Below the pieces are notes generated by a model. The model ran no database searches. It was not told the origin of the DNA and saw only the letters and a program-made list of their open reading frames with translations. Shown one piece after another: positions 15,037 to 23,110 of a stretch of DNA of 32,168 bases. Origin of the DNA: JADFRG01 sp036986135 (lineage in GTDB: Bacteria > Chloroflexota > Anaerolineae > Anaerolineales > E44-bin32); the NCBI GenBank assembly GCA_036986135.1, contig BTQZ01000029.1:1-32168 (forward strand), in the 5' to 3' direction. Made by a program: the position numbers and the translations under genes. How positions within the stretch are numbered: position 1 is the first letter of the stretch; each line of letters begins with the position of its first letter.

Positions 15037-15759
15037 TCATAGGTCCGCGAGCACGAGCAGCCCGAGAAGCAAGGCCAGTCCAACCGAGGTCAGCGTGCCA
15101 ATGAGAAAGTATTCCGCGAACGCCTTCTCCTTGAAAAGTGGGAAGCGCGCGGCGGCCTTGGCCGCCATCACGAATCCCACTGCGGTGAAGGCCCCGCTCG
15201 CGATCAGCACGAACGTGACCAGACGCTCCAGCACTCCGATAACCTCTCCCGCTCCGACTCGATCGGAGTCCTCTCGCACTTGACCGGGTCGGACGAGATC
15301 TACGACGCTGACCGTTACCATCGTGGCCCATCCCCAGAGTGCGATAACGCTGAAAACGACGAGCGGCGCCAGAGATCCAAATTGGATTGGCCCCCCTGCG
15401 AATTGCACTCGATTCGGTTGGCGGATGAGGAACGAACTCGCGAAAAACAGGATGCCGATTACGAATGGGATCAGATGCGTGTGCGGAAGCCCGTGCGGCC
15501 TGCCTTTTGCAATGTCTATGCGCATTCGCCGCCTTAGGACAACCGCGCCAAGCTCGCTCAGCACGAATCCAAGCCCCATCACCAAAAAGCCCAGCGGCCG
15601 CAATCCGGTCGCGAGCAGCACCAGGAACCAAAAGGCGAATCTCACCAACGTGCGTGTCAGGCGCCATTTGGCGGTGAACCCTTCGACGATTCCAGAACGG
15701 GACATCAAACCGTACTCTGTGAGGAGAATAGGGAGCACGGCCAGCAGCGCCAGAGCCAA
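15037..15759 (-). CDS. Multi-pass membrane protein paired with SatD (DUF3307-like C-terminus)
   Basis: This 240-residue integral membrane protein has about six hydrophobic segments. Its last 60 residues, LERLVTFVLIASGAFTAVGFVMAAKAAARF and then EYFLIGTLTSVGLALLLGLLVL, resemble the C-terminal part of DUF3307-type proteins, which commonly sit next to SatD genes. The start is the TTG at 15759. It follows the SatD stop by one base and has AGGGAGG seven bases before it, so translation is coupled to SatD. The first hydrophobic stretch begins at the start codon. Function is unknown. A sensing or signalling pair with SatD is a guess from conserved context. Confidence 0.7.
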   Translation of the reverse strand: MALALLAVLPILLTEYGLMSRSGIVEGFTAKWRLTRTLVRFAFWFLVLLATGLRPLGFLVMGLGFVLSELGAVVLRRRMRIDIAKGRPHGLPHTHLIPFVIGILFFASSFLIRQPNRVQFAGGPIQFGSLAPLVVFSVIALWGWATMVTVSVVDLVRPGQVREDSDRVGAGEVIGVLERLVTFVLIASGAFTAVGFVMAAKAAARFPLFKEKAFAEYFLIGTLTSVGLALLLGLLVLADL

Positions 15760-15760
15760 T

Positions 15761-16399
15761 CTAGGCCTCCCTCAGCGTCGCGAGCTCGATCTGAGAGCGC
15801 CACTCGACCGTTGCCGCCCTTAGTTCCTTGGCCCCCGCCGCTCTTAGATGCTGGCTAACGGCGCTGGGTGTGATCGACAAATACTCCGCCACTTCGCGGC
15901 CCTCCAGGCCTGACGCAGAAAGATCCACGACCTCACGCTGCCGCGTCGTCCAGCGGCTCCGAATGACCCCGTAGAGAAGAGAGTAGATCTCAAACGGAGC
16001 TTTTGGCCCTTCAGCCTGCACCTCCACCGGAGTGCGGCGCTCTGCGGCTCTCTCGATCGCCTGCCGTGCGTTGTGAAAGCAGCGGCCGTCCATCCCGATG
16101 GCCTGGCTCCGCAGCGCGGTCTCGAGCGGCCCCACGCCCACTCCGAACCGCAGCTCGGCCGGAAAGGCATGCGTCCGCAGTGTGGCCAAAATGAGGTCCA
16201 GGGCGCTGGCGGAGCTCAACAGGCCCTGAAACTCATCCCCGACGGTGAGTACAAATTCCGCCGCGATGGTTACGTCAAAGGCAGTATTAACGTCCCTCAG
16301 GCCGCCGCCCAGTCGATCCTGGAGGCCGCTGCGGTCGCCTGCTTTTCGTGAACCCACCACATCGCCGATGACTGCAGTGTAGTTGCTATGCTTCACCAT
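15761..16399 (-). CDS. satD: SatD family protein with C-terminal helix-turn-helix
   Basis: This 212-residue cytoplasmic protein matches the SatD family, named from the Salmonella sat locus. The N-terminal part reads YTAVIGDVVGSRKAGDR, then FVLTVGDEFQGLLSS and FGVGVGPLETALRSQAIGMDG. It resembles a nucleotide-cyclase-like fold, but no catalytic activity is established. From about residue 150, TTRQREVVDLSASGLEGREVAEYL and then SITPSAVSQHLRAAG form a sigma-70 region 4/LuxR-like DNA-binding helix-turn-helix. The first codons follow an AT-rich promoter region with no ribosome binding site, so a leaderless message is possible. The repeats in that region are good candidates for autoregulation by this protein. 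Confidence 0.8.
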   Translation of the reverse strand: MVKHSNYTAVIGDVVGSRKAGDRSGLQDRLGGGLRDVNTAFDVTIAAEFVLTVGDEFQGLLSSASALDLILATLRTHAFPAELRFGVGVGPLETALRSQAIGMDGRCFHNARQAIERAAERRTPVEVQAEGPKAPFEIYSLLYGVIRSRWTTRQREVVDLSASGLEGREVAEYLSITPSAVSQHLRAAGAKELRAATVEWRSQIELATLREA

Positions 16400-16410
16400 T
16401 ATCTTATTAA

Positions 16411-16469
16411 TGTATGGTACTTCATTTAGCCATAATTTAGTGTTGGTACTTCATTCGGCTAGAAATTAG
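16411..16469. repeat. Two tandem copies of a 29-30 base repeat
   Basis: Copy one is 16411-16440 and copy two 16441-16469. Both contain TGGTACTTCATT followed by a GGC/AGC step and end in an AATTAG-like run (ATTTAG, AATTAG). They differ at about eight positions plus one single-base gap. They lie immediately upstream of satD on its promoter side. Confidence 0.6.
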
Positions 16470-16507
16470 CAAATTCGCTAAACATAGTGTGAGTTTAGCA
16501 CACAAAC
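16411..16507. promoter_or_regulatory. AT-rich operator/promoter region between satD and the MFS gene
   Basis: Several symmetric elements crowd this region. TTAGC (16466-16470) faces GCTAA (16477-16481). GCTAAAC (16477-16483) faces GTTTAGC (16493-16499) across nine bases. GTGTG (16487-16491) faces CACAC (16499-16503). The repeating half-site TTAGC/GCTAA also occurs at 16426-16430. The region separates two divergent genes, one encoding a helix-turn-helix protein, so a regulator binding site is likely. Confidence 0.55.
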
Positions 16508-16622
16508 TAATCTCTATCAAGCGCGGAAATCGATCGTGCGGCCGCACTGCGGAACGCTGCGCGGGCAAAGACTCCACCTTCCCGGGAGAATTCCGCAGTT
16601 ACAATCTATCCGCTATCTAATC

Positions 16623-17888
16623 ATGCAGATCGCGGATCGAGCCCGACCGGGCTGGCAACGTACCCTATACATCATATTCTTCGTCCAGCTGGTCACAGCG
16701 GTCGGGTTTTCCAGCATCTTCCCGTTCCTCCCGCTCTATGTCGATGAATTAGGCGCCACCACCTCCCTATCGGTGGAGCTGTTGGCGGCGCTGGTTTTCT
16801 CGGCCCAGGCGTTCACGATGATGCTTGCCTCGCCCATTTGGGGTTCGCTGGCCGATCGCTATGGGCGCAAGCTGATGGTGGAGCGGGCTACTTTCGGGGG
16901 CGCGTTGGTCATCCTGTTGATGGCTTTCGTGACCTCGGCTGAGCAGCTGGTGATCCTGCGTTCGATTCAGGGGCTGATCACCGGCACTCTGGCCGCCTCG
17001 AACGCGCTGGTCGCAGCCGCAGTGCCGCGACAGCGGACGGGGTATGCCATGGGTCTGCTTCAGGTATCGCTGGGCGCGGGCCTGGCGATCGGTCCGCTCA
17101 TCGGCGGCCTGGCGGCGGACACCTTTGGCTACAGCTCGGCGTTCTTCATCACTTCCGGATTGCTCGTGATTGCGGGCTTCACGGTCATGTTCGGGGTACG
17201 CGAAGAGTTCGAACCCCTGCTATCCCTCACCCGGTCGCCGCTGGTCTTCCTGAAGGAGTGGCGGTCTATCATCATCGGAACGGGCGTTTCGCTGAGCTAC
17301 ACAATGCGCTTCATCTCCCAGCTGGGCCGGATGATGGTGCTGCCCATCACTCCCTTATTCATCGGACAACTGCTGGTGGATCAATCGCGTCTCAACACCT
17401 TTACCGGCCTGGTAGTGGCCGTGAGCTCAGCGACCCTCACCGTCGCCGCGATCTACCTCGGCCGAATCGGAGACCGAATCGGCCACAAACGTATCCTGGT
17501 GGTTTCGATGTTCATGGCCGGATTGCTCTATCTGCCTCAGAGCCTGGCCACGGAGGCCTGGCAGCTTCTCATTCTGATGGCGCTCGTGGGCGTGGCGATG
17601 GGTGGGGTGATCCCCTCCATCAGTTCCTTGCTCGCTCGCTACTCACATGAGGGATCTGAGGGGGTCGTATTTGGCCTTGATAACTCGGTGCGTGCCGGCG
17701 CCCGGGCTGTCTCACCGTTGGTCGGCGCGGCAGTTGCCCTCGCCTTCGGGCTGCGCGCCACATTCCTGGCCACCGGCCTCATATTCATCCTGGGAGCCTT
17801 GCTGGCCGGCCTGCGACTGCCTGAGCCCGCTCGCCAGTCGGCCGTGGGTCCGTCTCCGGAGAGAAAATCGGCCCGGGATCCAGTCTAG
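16623..17888 (+). CDS. MFS drug/metabolite efflux transporter (MdtG/TetA-like)
   Basis: This 421-residue protein has 12 predicted hydrophobic segments. The major facilitator signature between helices 2 and 3 reads SPIWGSLADRYGRKLMVERA. Helix 5 has the antiporter motif, here GAGLAIGPLIGGLAADTFG, and GRIGDRIGHKRIL repeats the loop pattern in the second half. The overall pattern is closest to MdtG-type drug:proton antiporters of the DHA1 group. The ATG at 16623 starts directly before the first helix; a GTG at 16536 would add 29 residues without hydrophobic character. Neither has a good ribosome binding site. It is divergent from satD, so the two may be co-regulated. Its last codon and stop lie in a diverged copy of the rmuC tail. 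Confidence 0.85.
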   Translation: MQIADRARPGWQRTLYIIFFVQLVTAVGFSSIFPFLPLYVDELGATTSLSVELLAALVFSAQAFTMMLASPIWGSLADRYGRKLMVERATFGGALVILLMAFVTSAEQLVILRSIQGLITGTLAASNALVAAAVPRQRTGYAMGLLQVSLGAGLAIGPLIGGLAADTFGYSSAFFITSGLLVIAGFTVMFGVREEFEPLLSLTRSPLVFLKEWRSIIIGTGVSLSYTMRFISQLGRMMVLPITPLFIGQLLVDQSRLNTFTGLVVAVSSATLTVAAIYLGRIGDRIGHKRILVVSMFMAGLLYLPQSLATEAWQLLILMALVGVAMGGVIPSISSLLARYSHEGSEGVVFGLDNSVRAGARAVSPLVGAAVALAFGLRATFLATGLIFILGALLAGLRLPEPARQSAVGPSPERKSARDPV

Positions 17889-17921
17889 GCCGGCCTCGAG
17901 CCGAGCCCGGTCCTGGCCCGG
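17881..17921. repeat. Diverged copy of the rmuC 3' end
   Basis: These 41 bases match 17946-17986 at 34 positions. On the minus strand the second copy encodes the RmuC C-terminus GQEQARLETDLD and its stop; this copy would encode GQDRARLEAGLD. The copies are 65 bases apart in the same orientation. The MFS stop codon lies inside this copy. Confidence 0.7.
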
Positions 17922-17944
17922 CTCCGCGCGAATCGATTAACGAG

Positions 17945-18916
17945 TCAGTCTAGGTCGGTCTCGAGCCGAGCCTGCTCTTGTCCCGAGAGCGAGGTGCTGG
18001 CTTCGCGTGCGCTGCCCAGCTTCTCCTCGAACCGCCCGAGGCGTCGCTCCGCCTCGTCGTATTTCTTGCGCGCATTTTCCAGGTGGCCGCCCATGGTGTC
18101 GTAGTCCGTACGAAAGCGCGCAATATCCCCCATCAAGCGATCGAGGAATCCCATGATCTCCTTGGCCTGTTTCTCTATTTGCAGGCCGCGGAAGCCCAGC
18201 GCAATCGCCTGCAAATACGCATAAAAGCTGTTCGGTGATACGGGGATCACATGCTTCTGCATTGCGTGACTCAGGATACTGGCATCCTCCCCCAACTGCT
18301 CATCTTTGATGATGGTCTCATAGTAAACGTTCTCAGCCGGGATATACATCAGCGCGAAGTCGAAGGTCCCTTCATCGGGCAAGATGTATTTGCTGGCGAT
18401 GTCGCTTATGTGTTTCTTGACCGCTCTTGCGAATTCCTTCTTGTGCCGAATTCGCTCGGCCTCCTCATCGGAAGCCAGCATGCGCTGGAAGCTTTCGAGC
18501 GGAAATTTTGAATCCACGGGTACCATGCCGGCCTGAAGGCGGATCACTGCGTCCACCCGCATACCCGATCGAAACGTGTGGTTCACTTTGTACTGCTCGG
18601 GGGCCAGCATTTGAGAGAGCAGATCCCCAAGCAGCAGCTCTCCGATACCCCCACGCACCTTGGGCGCCTTCAACAGATCGCTGAGTCCCGACACCTCCTT
18701 GCTCACTTCCTCCATGCGGCGGCCGGCCTCTGTGAGTTGGCCCAGCGTGCGCTGGATCTCAGCAAACGACTCGGTGGTTCCTTGCTCCACGCGTGCGTTC
18801 TCATTGAGCCGCTGGGAGATCTCATTCATGCGCGTCAGCGCGTAAAAGCTCAGGCCGATCACGCCCAACAGCAGCAACCCCATGATCGCAAACAGGATCA
18901 GCTCCACGCTCCCCAT
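17945..18916 (-). CDS. rmuC: RmuC family DNA recombination protein
   Basis: This 323-residue protein has an N-terminal membrane anchor (residues 5-27, ELILFAIMGLLLLGVIGLS), a coiled-coil stretch, and the RmuC domain with GGIGELLLGDLLSQML, VDAVIRL, VPVDSKFPLESFQRML, FALMYIPAENVYYE and VIPVSPNSFYAYLQAIALGF. The domain has a PD-(D/E)xK nuclease-like fold; D-x-K in VPVDSKFP is the visible signature. E. coli RmuC limits inversions at short repeats. The gene starts six bases after the AMMECR1-MEMO stop, with AAGGAGG overlapping that stop, so the pair is an operon. The C-terminal tail after the coiled coil is charged and its end is duplicated downstream. Confidence 0.9.
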   Translation of the reverse strand: MGSVELILFAIMGLLLLGVIGLSFYALTRMNEISQRLNENARVEQGTTESFAEIQRTLGQLTEAGRRMEEVSKEVSGLSDLLKAPKVRGGIGELLLGDLLSQMLAPEQYKVNHTFRSGMRVDAVIRLQAGMVPVDSKFPLESFQRMLASDEEAERIRHKKEFARAVKKHISDIASKYILPDEGTFDFALMYIPAENVYYETIIKDEQLGEDASILSHAMQKHVIPVSPNSFYAYLQAIALGFRGLQIEKQAKEIMGFLDRLMGDIARFRTDYDTMGGHLENARKKYDEAERRLGRFEEKLGSAREASTSLSGQEQARLETDLD

Positions 18917-18922
18917 TATCTG

Positions 18923-20341
18923 CTAGCCCTCCTTTATCTCAATTGTCGTGAAGCGATACAGCCCAGCCGGATCCTTCCACCCATCGGCCGGCAGCCCGGC
19001 CTTGACGTACAGGTTCTCCAACAGCATCCGGCTTTCCCAATCACGATCGGCCGCCACCTTGGGTAGCAGCACCGCCCGCCGATTGCCGCGCCGAAGTGCG
19101 ACACCGTGCGTGCCCACCTCGACCTGGCGCTCGGATGTAATGCGATCCAGTGGGGATAGGATCGAAATCTCGTAGGTGAGTTCGCTCAGCTCATGCTCCT
19201 GCAGTGAGGGGAACCGTGGATCGCCGGTGGCAGCCGCAATCGCCTTCTCTCGAACTGCCTGATAGAGTGGCGTGTCGGCTCGCACCTGACCAATGCACCC
19301 ACGCAGCTTCGCGCCCAGGCGAAGTGTGACGAACACTGCACTGAGCCTCTCGAATTCCGGCCCCGTCAGTGGATCCTGGGGCGCCTCGCCGGTGTGAAGT
19401 TGGGCGGCAACCGCCTCGCGCGCCAGATTGAGCAGCATACTCTGCTGATCCATGGTCAGCGCCGGCGTCTCGTAGTGCCAGAACATCACGGCGCCATAGC
19501 CCACCACGCGCGCACGATCGCCATTCTCGACATCGCCGGAATTGGAATAGCTGAGCAGGCTTACACGATCGGCGCCCTGCCCGGACGCAACCTGCATGGC
19601 CACCCGAATCGGTACTTCGCCACATGCGCAGGTGGCGAGGTTGGGAATGCCTTTTGCCATATTCCCCTGGATCACGCGCCTCAGCTCCGCCGGTTCGCCC
19701 AGCTCGATGGCTGACAGTGTGGCTTCATCGACCTCCCGCGCATATTCGTAAGGTGGATAGTGTGAGAGATCAGAACTGGCAATGATGACCACGCCTTCTG
19801 GAGGAAGAACTTCCAGCAATGCCTCAGCCAACACCCGCGCGGTACCATCGTCCGGCCTGCCTATCATCACCGGGATAATTCGACAGTCAGGGCACACCTG
19901 CTTGAGAAAGGGCAGTTCGATCTCAATTGAATGCTCGTGAGCATGGGTCTCGGGGTCGAAGCGAATCCTTTCATCGTGATCGATCAGGCGGCCGGCCAAT
20001 TCCTCGTTGACGGGCAGCACTCCAAATGGCGTCTCGTACCCGCCCTTGGCCCATACCGATATCGGGCGCGAAATCGGCGGCTGATGATCAGAGGCAATCA
20101 GCACCGCCGTATCGATATTGGCCGCTTCCAGCTGTTTGAAGCCGTGCGCAGCTACCGGCCCCGAATAGCGGTATCCGGCATGCGGAACGATGAGCGCCGC
20201 CGGCATACCATCCACCGGGCGCACCTGTTTCAGGTAGCCGTCGATGAGCCGCGCCAATTCCTTAGGCTGGTCCGGGTACCAGGTTCCCGCCACGGCCGGC
20301 GGGCGAATCCATTCGCTATCGATTGGCAACTCTCTCAGCAA
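18923..20341 (-). CDS. MEMO1-AMMECR1 fusion (AmmeMemoRadiSam system proteins B and A)
   Basis: This 472-residue protein fuses two members of the AmmeMemoRadiSam gene set. Residues about 10-280 are a MEMO-like domain with IVPHAGYRYSGPVAAHGF, ASDHQPPIS, HAHEHSIEIELPFLK, SSDLSHYPPYEYA and TCACGEVPI. The His, His and Cys that bind metal in human MEMO1 appear to be conserved. Residues about 295-472 are an AMMECR1 domain with LRLGAKLRGCIGQV, ATGDPRFPSL and LTYEISILSPL. The third partner, a radical SAM enzyme, is not in the window. The biochemical role of the set is not established. The start is uncertain: TTG at 20341 has GAGGGAG 11 bases upstream, and a second TTG lies 12 bases further in. It is co-transcribed with rmuC. 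Confidence 0.88.
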   Translation of the reverse strand: MLRELPIDSEWIRPPAVAGTWYPDQPKELARLIDGYLKQVRPVDGMPAALIVPHAGYRYSGPVAAHGFKQLEAANIDTAVLIASDHQPPISRPISVWAKGGYETPFGVLPVNEELAGRLIDHDERIRFDPETHAHEHSIEIELPFLKQVCPDCRIIPVMIGRPDDGTARVLAEALLEVLPPEGVVIIASSDLSHYPPYEYAREVDEATLSAIELGEPAELRRVIQGNMAKGIPNLATCACGEVPIRVAMQVASGQGADRVSLLSYSNSGDVENGDRARVVGYGAVMFWHYETPALTMDQQSMLLNLAREAVAAQLHTGEAPQDPLTGPEFERLSAVFVTLRLGAKLRGCIGQVRADTPLYQAVREKAIAAATGDPRFPSLQEHELSELTYEISILSPLDRITSERQVEVGTHGVALRRGNRRAVLLPKVAADRDWESRMLLENLYVKAGLPADGWKDPAGLYRFTTIEIKEG

Positions 20342-20449
20342 GCACGCTCGAACTCCCTCTTCGCCGCTCGGCGGGCGAGAGCCTGAATTGGCTTGGCCTA
20401 AGCTTCAACACAATGGCTATGCGCAAGAGTAGATCGGCGGGAGCTCCGG

Positions 20450-22123
20450 TTACGTCCTGTCTAGGGTCAGTGGGGAAATGCACAATGGTCGAGCCCCCTG
20501 CAGCAGCCGTGCTCCTTCCATCGCGTACTCCAGCATCGCCGCAGGCTGGGAAGCGGGAACCAATTGAGCCTTTCCCACGGTTACCAGCCTGGCAGGGGCT
20601 CTGGGCGACAGTCCTGCCAATTCCCTGGCCTTGGCGATGGCCGCCTCTAGGCCGCCGATTTCGTCGACCAGCCCATTGTCAAGTGCCTGGCGGCCGGTCC
20701 AGACCCGGCCCCCGCCTATCTCATCCACTTGCTCCCGGTTCATTCCGCGGCTCGCCCCTACGCGATCCACAAACAGATCGTAGATGCGTGTGATGCTTCC
20801 CCACAGCATCTCTCGCTCTGCCTTAGTGAAGCGGGATTCCGAGTCGTAAATATCGGTGTGTTCTCCGCGCTGGATCTTTTCACGGCCGATAAACAACCGG
20901 TCGAGCAGGCCGCGCGTAACGATCTTGCCCAGAATGACCCCGATCGACCCGGTGACGGTGCTCGGCTGAGCGAAAATATGCCGGCCTGGAGTCGAAACCC
21001 AGTACCCGCCGGAAGCCGCCACGGGCCCCATGCTCACTACCAGGGGTTTGGCTTCGTCGATCTTATGCAGCGCGGCTCGCATGGCCTCGGAGGATGTGGC
21101 CGAGCCCCCTCCGGAGTTCACATATACCACCACGCCGGCCGCCCGCTTGTCTCGCAGAGCCTTCCGTGCCGCCTGGACGACGGTGAGATCTCCCGCCCTA
21201 GGATCGGTCAGGATCGGTATGTCAATCGGCGGCTTTACCGGAGGGCGGCCGCTGTTTCCATCCATGATCGTGCCTTCTATTGGGATCAAAGCTATGAATC
21301 TACCGCCCCGCACCGGACGCGGAAGCAGCAGTGCTTTTTGGGCTGCCTCCCAGGTCCCTAGGCGCGCCGGCTTGGCCTCTGTCCCTAGATGCTTTGGCAG
21401 ATCTTCCTCACCAAGCAAACCATCGACCACGTTGAGCTCGAGAGCCCTGTTGTCGGGCATCGGCGTTTGGTCGACGAGCGCGCGCGCGGCTTCTGTATCG
21501 ATGTCTCGACCTTCGCTGATGGCACGCAGTCGTTCCTCATAGGCGGAATCCATCAGCCAATTGGCCATCTGGCGTACCTCTTTGGACATGTTTTTGCGCG
21601 TGAACATATCCCCAGCCGACTTATAGGGCGTGATCGGCAGGAAGTCGCCCTCTATTCCGACCTCTTTCAGCCCTTTGGCAAGGTACGGATAGGTGCGGCC
21701 CATCCCCAGTGCGCTGATCTCACCGGAGGGCTGCATGAGGATTTCGTCTGCGGCGCAGGCTACCAGGTAGTTGGAGGGGACGTAGAAGGTGGCCCAGGCC
21801 ACGACACGCTTGCCCGACTCATGCAGCTCCTTAACCAGATCCCGCAGCGATTCGATCGCTGCCGGCGCCATATCGAGCGGACGCAAATGCAGCACGACTC
21901 CCTTGACGCGCGGGTCACCCGCCACCAAACGGAACTGCTCACCCAACTCCAGCAGGCTGATTTTCGGAGGCCGGATGCGGCGCATGACTAGATTTCCCGG
22001 CGGTTGCGGGTATTCAGAATATTCCCCGGACAGCATGAAGGTGACGTACTCAGGGGGTTTGCGTAGGCGCCGGAACAGGGTCCGCACGACCCAAATTGGA
22101 TATCGAATGATCATGCTCAGCAT
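20450..22123 (-). CDS. sppA: Signal peptide peptidase SppA, 67K-type (protease IV)
   Basis: This 557-residue protein contains two tandem S49 peptidase domains, as in E. coli SppA. The first half carries the lysine of the catalytic dyad in ITPYKSAGDMFTRKNMS. The second carries the serine in GPVAASGGYWVSTP, preceded by VVVYVNSGGGSATSSEAM and followed by STVTGSIGVILGK. The enzyme cleaves leftover signal peptides in the membrane. The ATG at 22123 starts MLSMIIRYPIWVVRTLFRRL, a short amphipathic or hydrophobic lead; there is no long transmembrane anchor, which is unusual. The longer frame to 22216 would add 31 residues without support. The nearest purine tract, GGGAGAG, is about 11 bases upstream of the ATG. 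Confidence 0.88.
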   Translation of the reverse strand: MLSMIIRYPIWVVRTLFRRLRKPPEYVTFMLSGEYSEYPQPPGNLVMRRIRPPKISLLELGEQFRLVAGDPRVKGVVLHLRPLDMAPAAIESLRDLVKELHESGKRVVAWATFYVPSNYLVACAADEILMQPSGEISALGMGRTYPYLAKGLKEVGIEGDFLPITPYKSAGDMFTRKNMSKEVRQMANWLMDSAYEERLRAISEGRDIDTEAARALVDQTPMPDNRALELNVVDGLLGEEDLPKHLGTEAKPARLGTWEAAQKALLLPRPVRGGRFIALIPIEGTIMDGNSGRPPVKPPIDIPILTDPRAGDLTVVQAARKALRDKRAAGVVVYVNSGGGSATSSEAMRAALHKIDEAKPLVVSMGPVAASGGYWVSTPGRHIFAQPSTVTGSIGVILGKIVTRGLLDRLFIGREKIQRGEHTDIYDSESRFTKAEREMLWGSITRIYDLFVDRVGASRGMNREQVDEIGGGRVWTGRQALDNGLVDEIGGLEAAIAKARELAGLSPRAPARLVTVGKAQLVPASQPAAMLEYAMEGARLLQGARPLCISPLTLDRT

Positions 22124-22269
22124 CGTATTTCTTTCTCTCCCTTTGGAATTCTGACCGGATTCTAGCACGCAGCAATGACACGCTAGATAAACGCTCCAAA
22201 ACTGGTGGATCAACACCCTCTAGCTAAGCTGGGGCCAGTACAAAGCAACGCAGAGAACGGAGACCCAGA

Positions 22270-22449
22270 ATGATGAATCCGATCGTAATGGAAATGCTCA
22301 CAGATGCGCACATGGCGGACATACAGCGCCAGGTCGAGCAGCAGCGAGATGCGGAAGAGGCTGGCTATCGGGCGCCGTGGATGACACTGCCCCTCACGGT
22401 GGCTAGCCTGCTCATGGCCGCAATCCTGGGTGCAAGCTGGATTGCCTAG
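22270..22449 (+). CDS. Small membrane protein, 59 residues
   Basis: This short gene begins ATG-ATG with GGAG seven bases upstream. The product has a polar helix rich in Gln, Glu and Arg (MLTDAHMADIQRQVEQQRDAEE), and then one C-terminal transmembrane segment, LPLTVASLLMAAILGASWIA, that ends the protein. This layout is common for small tail-anchored proteins of unknown function. It is divergent from sppA and convergent with the glycosylase gene. The last 41 bases are repeated, in the same frame, 84 bases downstream. Confidence 0.6.
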   Translation: MMNPIVMEMLTDAHMADIQRQVEQQRDAEEAGYRAPWMTLPLTVASLLMAAILGASWIA

Positions 22450-22492
22450 CTCGCCCCTGAGCAGCTTGCAGGTGGGCTGGGCCAACCAGCCC

Positions 22493-22533
22493 TGCTCCTG
22501 GCCGCCGTTATCGATTCGGGCTGGATCGCCTAG
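22493..22533 (+). repeat. Diverged copy of the small membrane gene's 3' end
   Basis: These 41 bases match 22409-22449 at 30 positions, including the last 14 with one change. They are in the same reading frame, 84 bases on. The first copy encodes SLLMAAILGASWIA plus stop and this one ALLLAAVIDSGWIA plus stop. Conservation of the protein pattern suggests an old duplication of the gene end. Confidence 0.55.
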
Positions 22534-22619
22534 CGCGCTTCTGGTCTAGCTACGGGGAGGGCCGGCTTGCCGGTCGTGAGCTCCGCGAATGCGGGCCTAG
22601 GGGCGGCATATAGGTCGGG

Positions 22620-23063
22620 CTAGCGGTCTTCCCATTCCGGGACTTCTTCCCCTACTCCCCACAGAAAGGTGTAGGTCCCCGTCTTGCCCAGGTAGCTGAA
22701 GCGCTCCTTCATATCTTTGGCTCTGGCTTCATAATCCTGCTCGTCCATCGAACGAAGGTATTTCTGGAAGGACCCAAACTCCTGAGTCAGCGCACTCATC
22801 GCAAGCGCGTTATGGATCGTTGCCTCGATTTTGCGTCCATTGCGCACGATCCCCTTATCGGCCAGCAGCCGGTCGACATCACGCTCGTCATAGGCGGCCA
22901 CTTTACCGACATCGAATCCATCAAATGCGGCCTCGAAATTCGGCCACTTGTCTTCCACCACCTGCCAGCTAAATCCTGAGCGGAACACTGCTTTGGTCAT
23001 TTCCTCTAGATAGGCTGCGTCTGTGATCGGTTTTCCGGGCTGTTGCATGCTTCCGTGGGGCAT
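22620..23063 (-). CDS. DNA-3-methyladenine glycosylase I-like protein (Tag family)
   Basis: This 147-residue protein belongs to the Tag-type helix-hairpin-helix glycosylases, which remove 3-methyladenine from DNA. Recognisable parts are MTKAVFRSGFSWQVVEDKWP, FDVGKVAAYDERDVDRLLAD, KGIVRNGRKIEATIHNA and FSYLGKTGTYTFLWGVGE. It is shorter than E. coli Tag (187 residues), and I cannot confirm the zinc-binding ends of that enzyme, so it is a compact relative. The ATG at 23063 was chosen because AGGAGG lies five to six bases before it and the family match starts soon after; the longer frame to 23138 runs back through the promoter. A consensus promoter with a LexA-type operator lies directly upstream, which fits DNA repair. 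Confidence 0.8.
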   Translation of the reverse strand: MPHGSMQQPGKPITDAAYLEEMTKAVFRSGFSWQVVEDKWPNFEAAFDGFDVGKVAAYDERDVDRLLADKGIVRNGRKIEATIHNALAMSALTQEFGSFQKYLRSMDEQDYEARAKDMKERFSYLGKTGTYTFLWGVGEEVPEWEDR

Positions 23064-23094
23064 GAGGGCCTCCTGTAGAAACGGGTGTTTGGAA

Positions 23095-23110
23095 TAGAAC
23101 GCCTGTTCTA
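23095..23110. promoter_or_regulatory. LexA (SOS) box of the Gram-positive type
   Basis: TAGAACGCCTGTTCTA is a perfect 6-4-6 palindrome. On the gene strand its core is GAAC-AGGC-GTTC, which satisfies the DinR/LexA consensus GAACRNRYGTTY of Bacillus-type bacteria. It overlaps the last base of the -10 element and the expected transcription start of the glycosylase gene, where a repressor would block initiation. Confidence 0.75.

Noticed and set aside
14669..15283. Long plus-strand open frame opposite the LapA and SatD-partner genes
   Set aside because: It is antisense to two genes with clear membrane-protein features and has no recognisable domain.
15029..15667. Alternative minus-strand frame within the SatD-partner region
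   Set aside because: Its Arg/Ala-rich sequence is typical of a shadow frame; the overlapping frame has hydrophobic helices, a coupled start and a good ribosome binding site.
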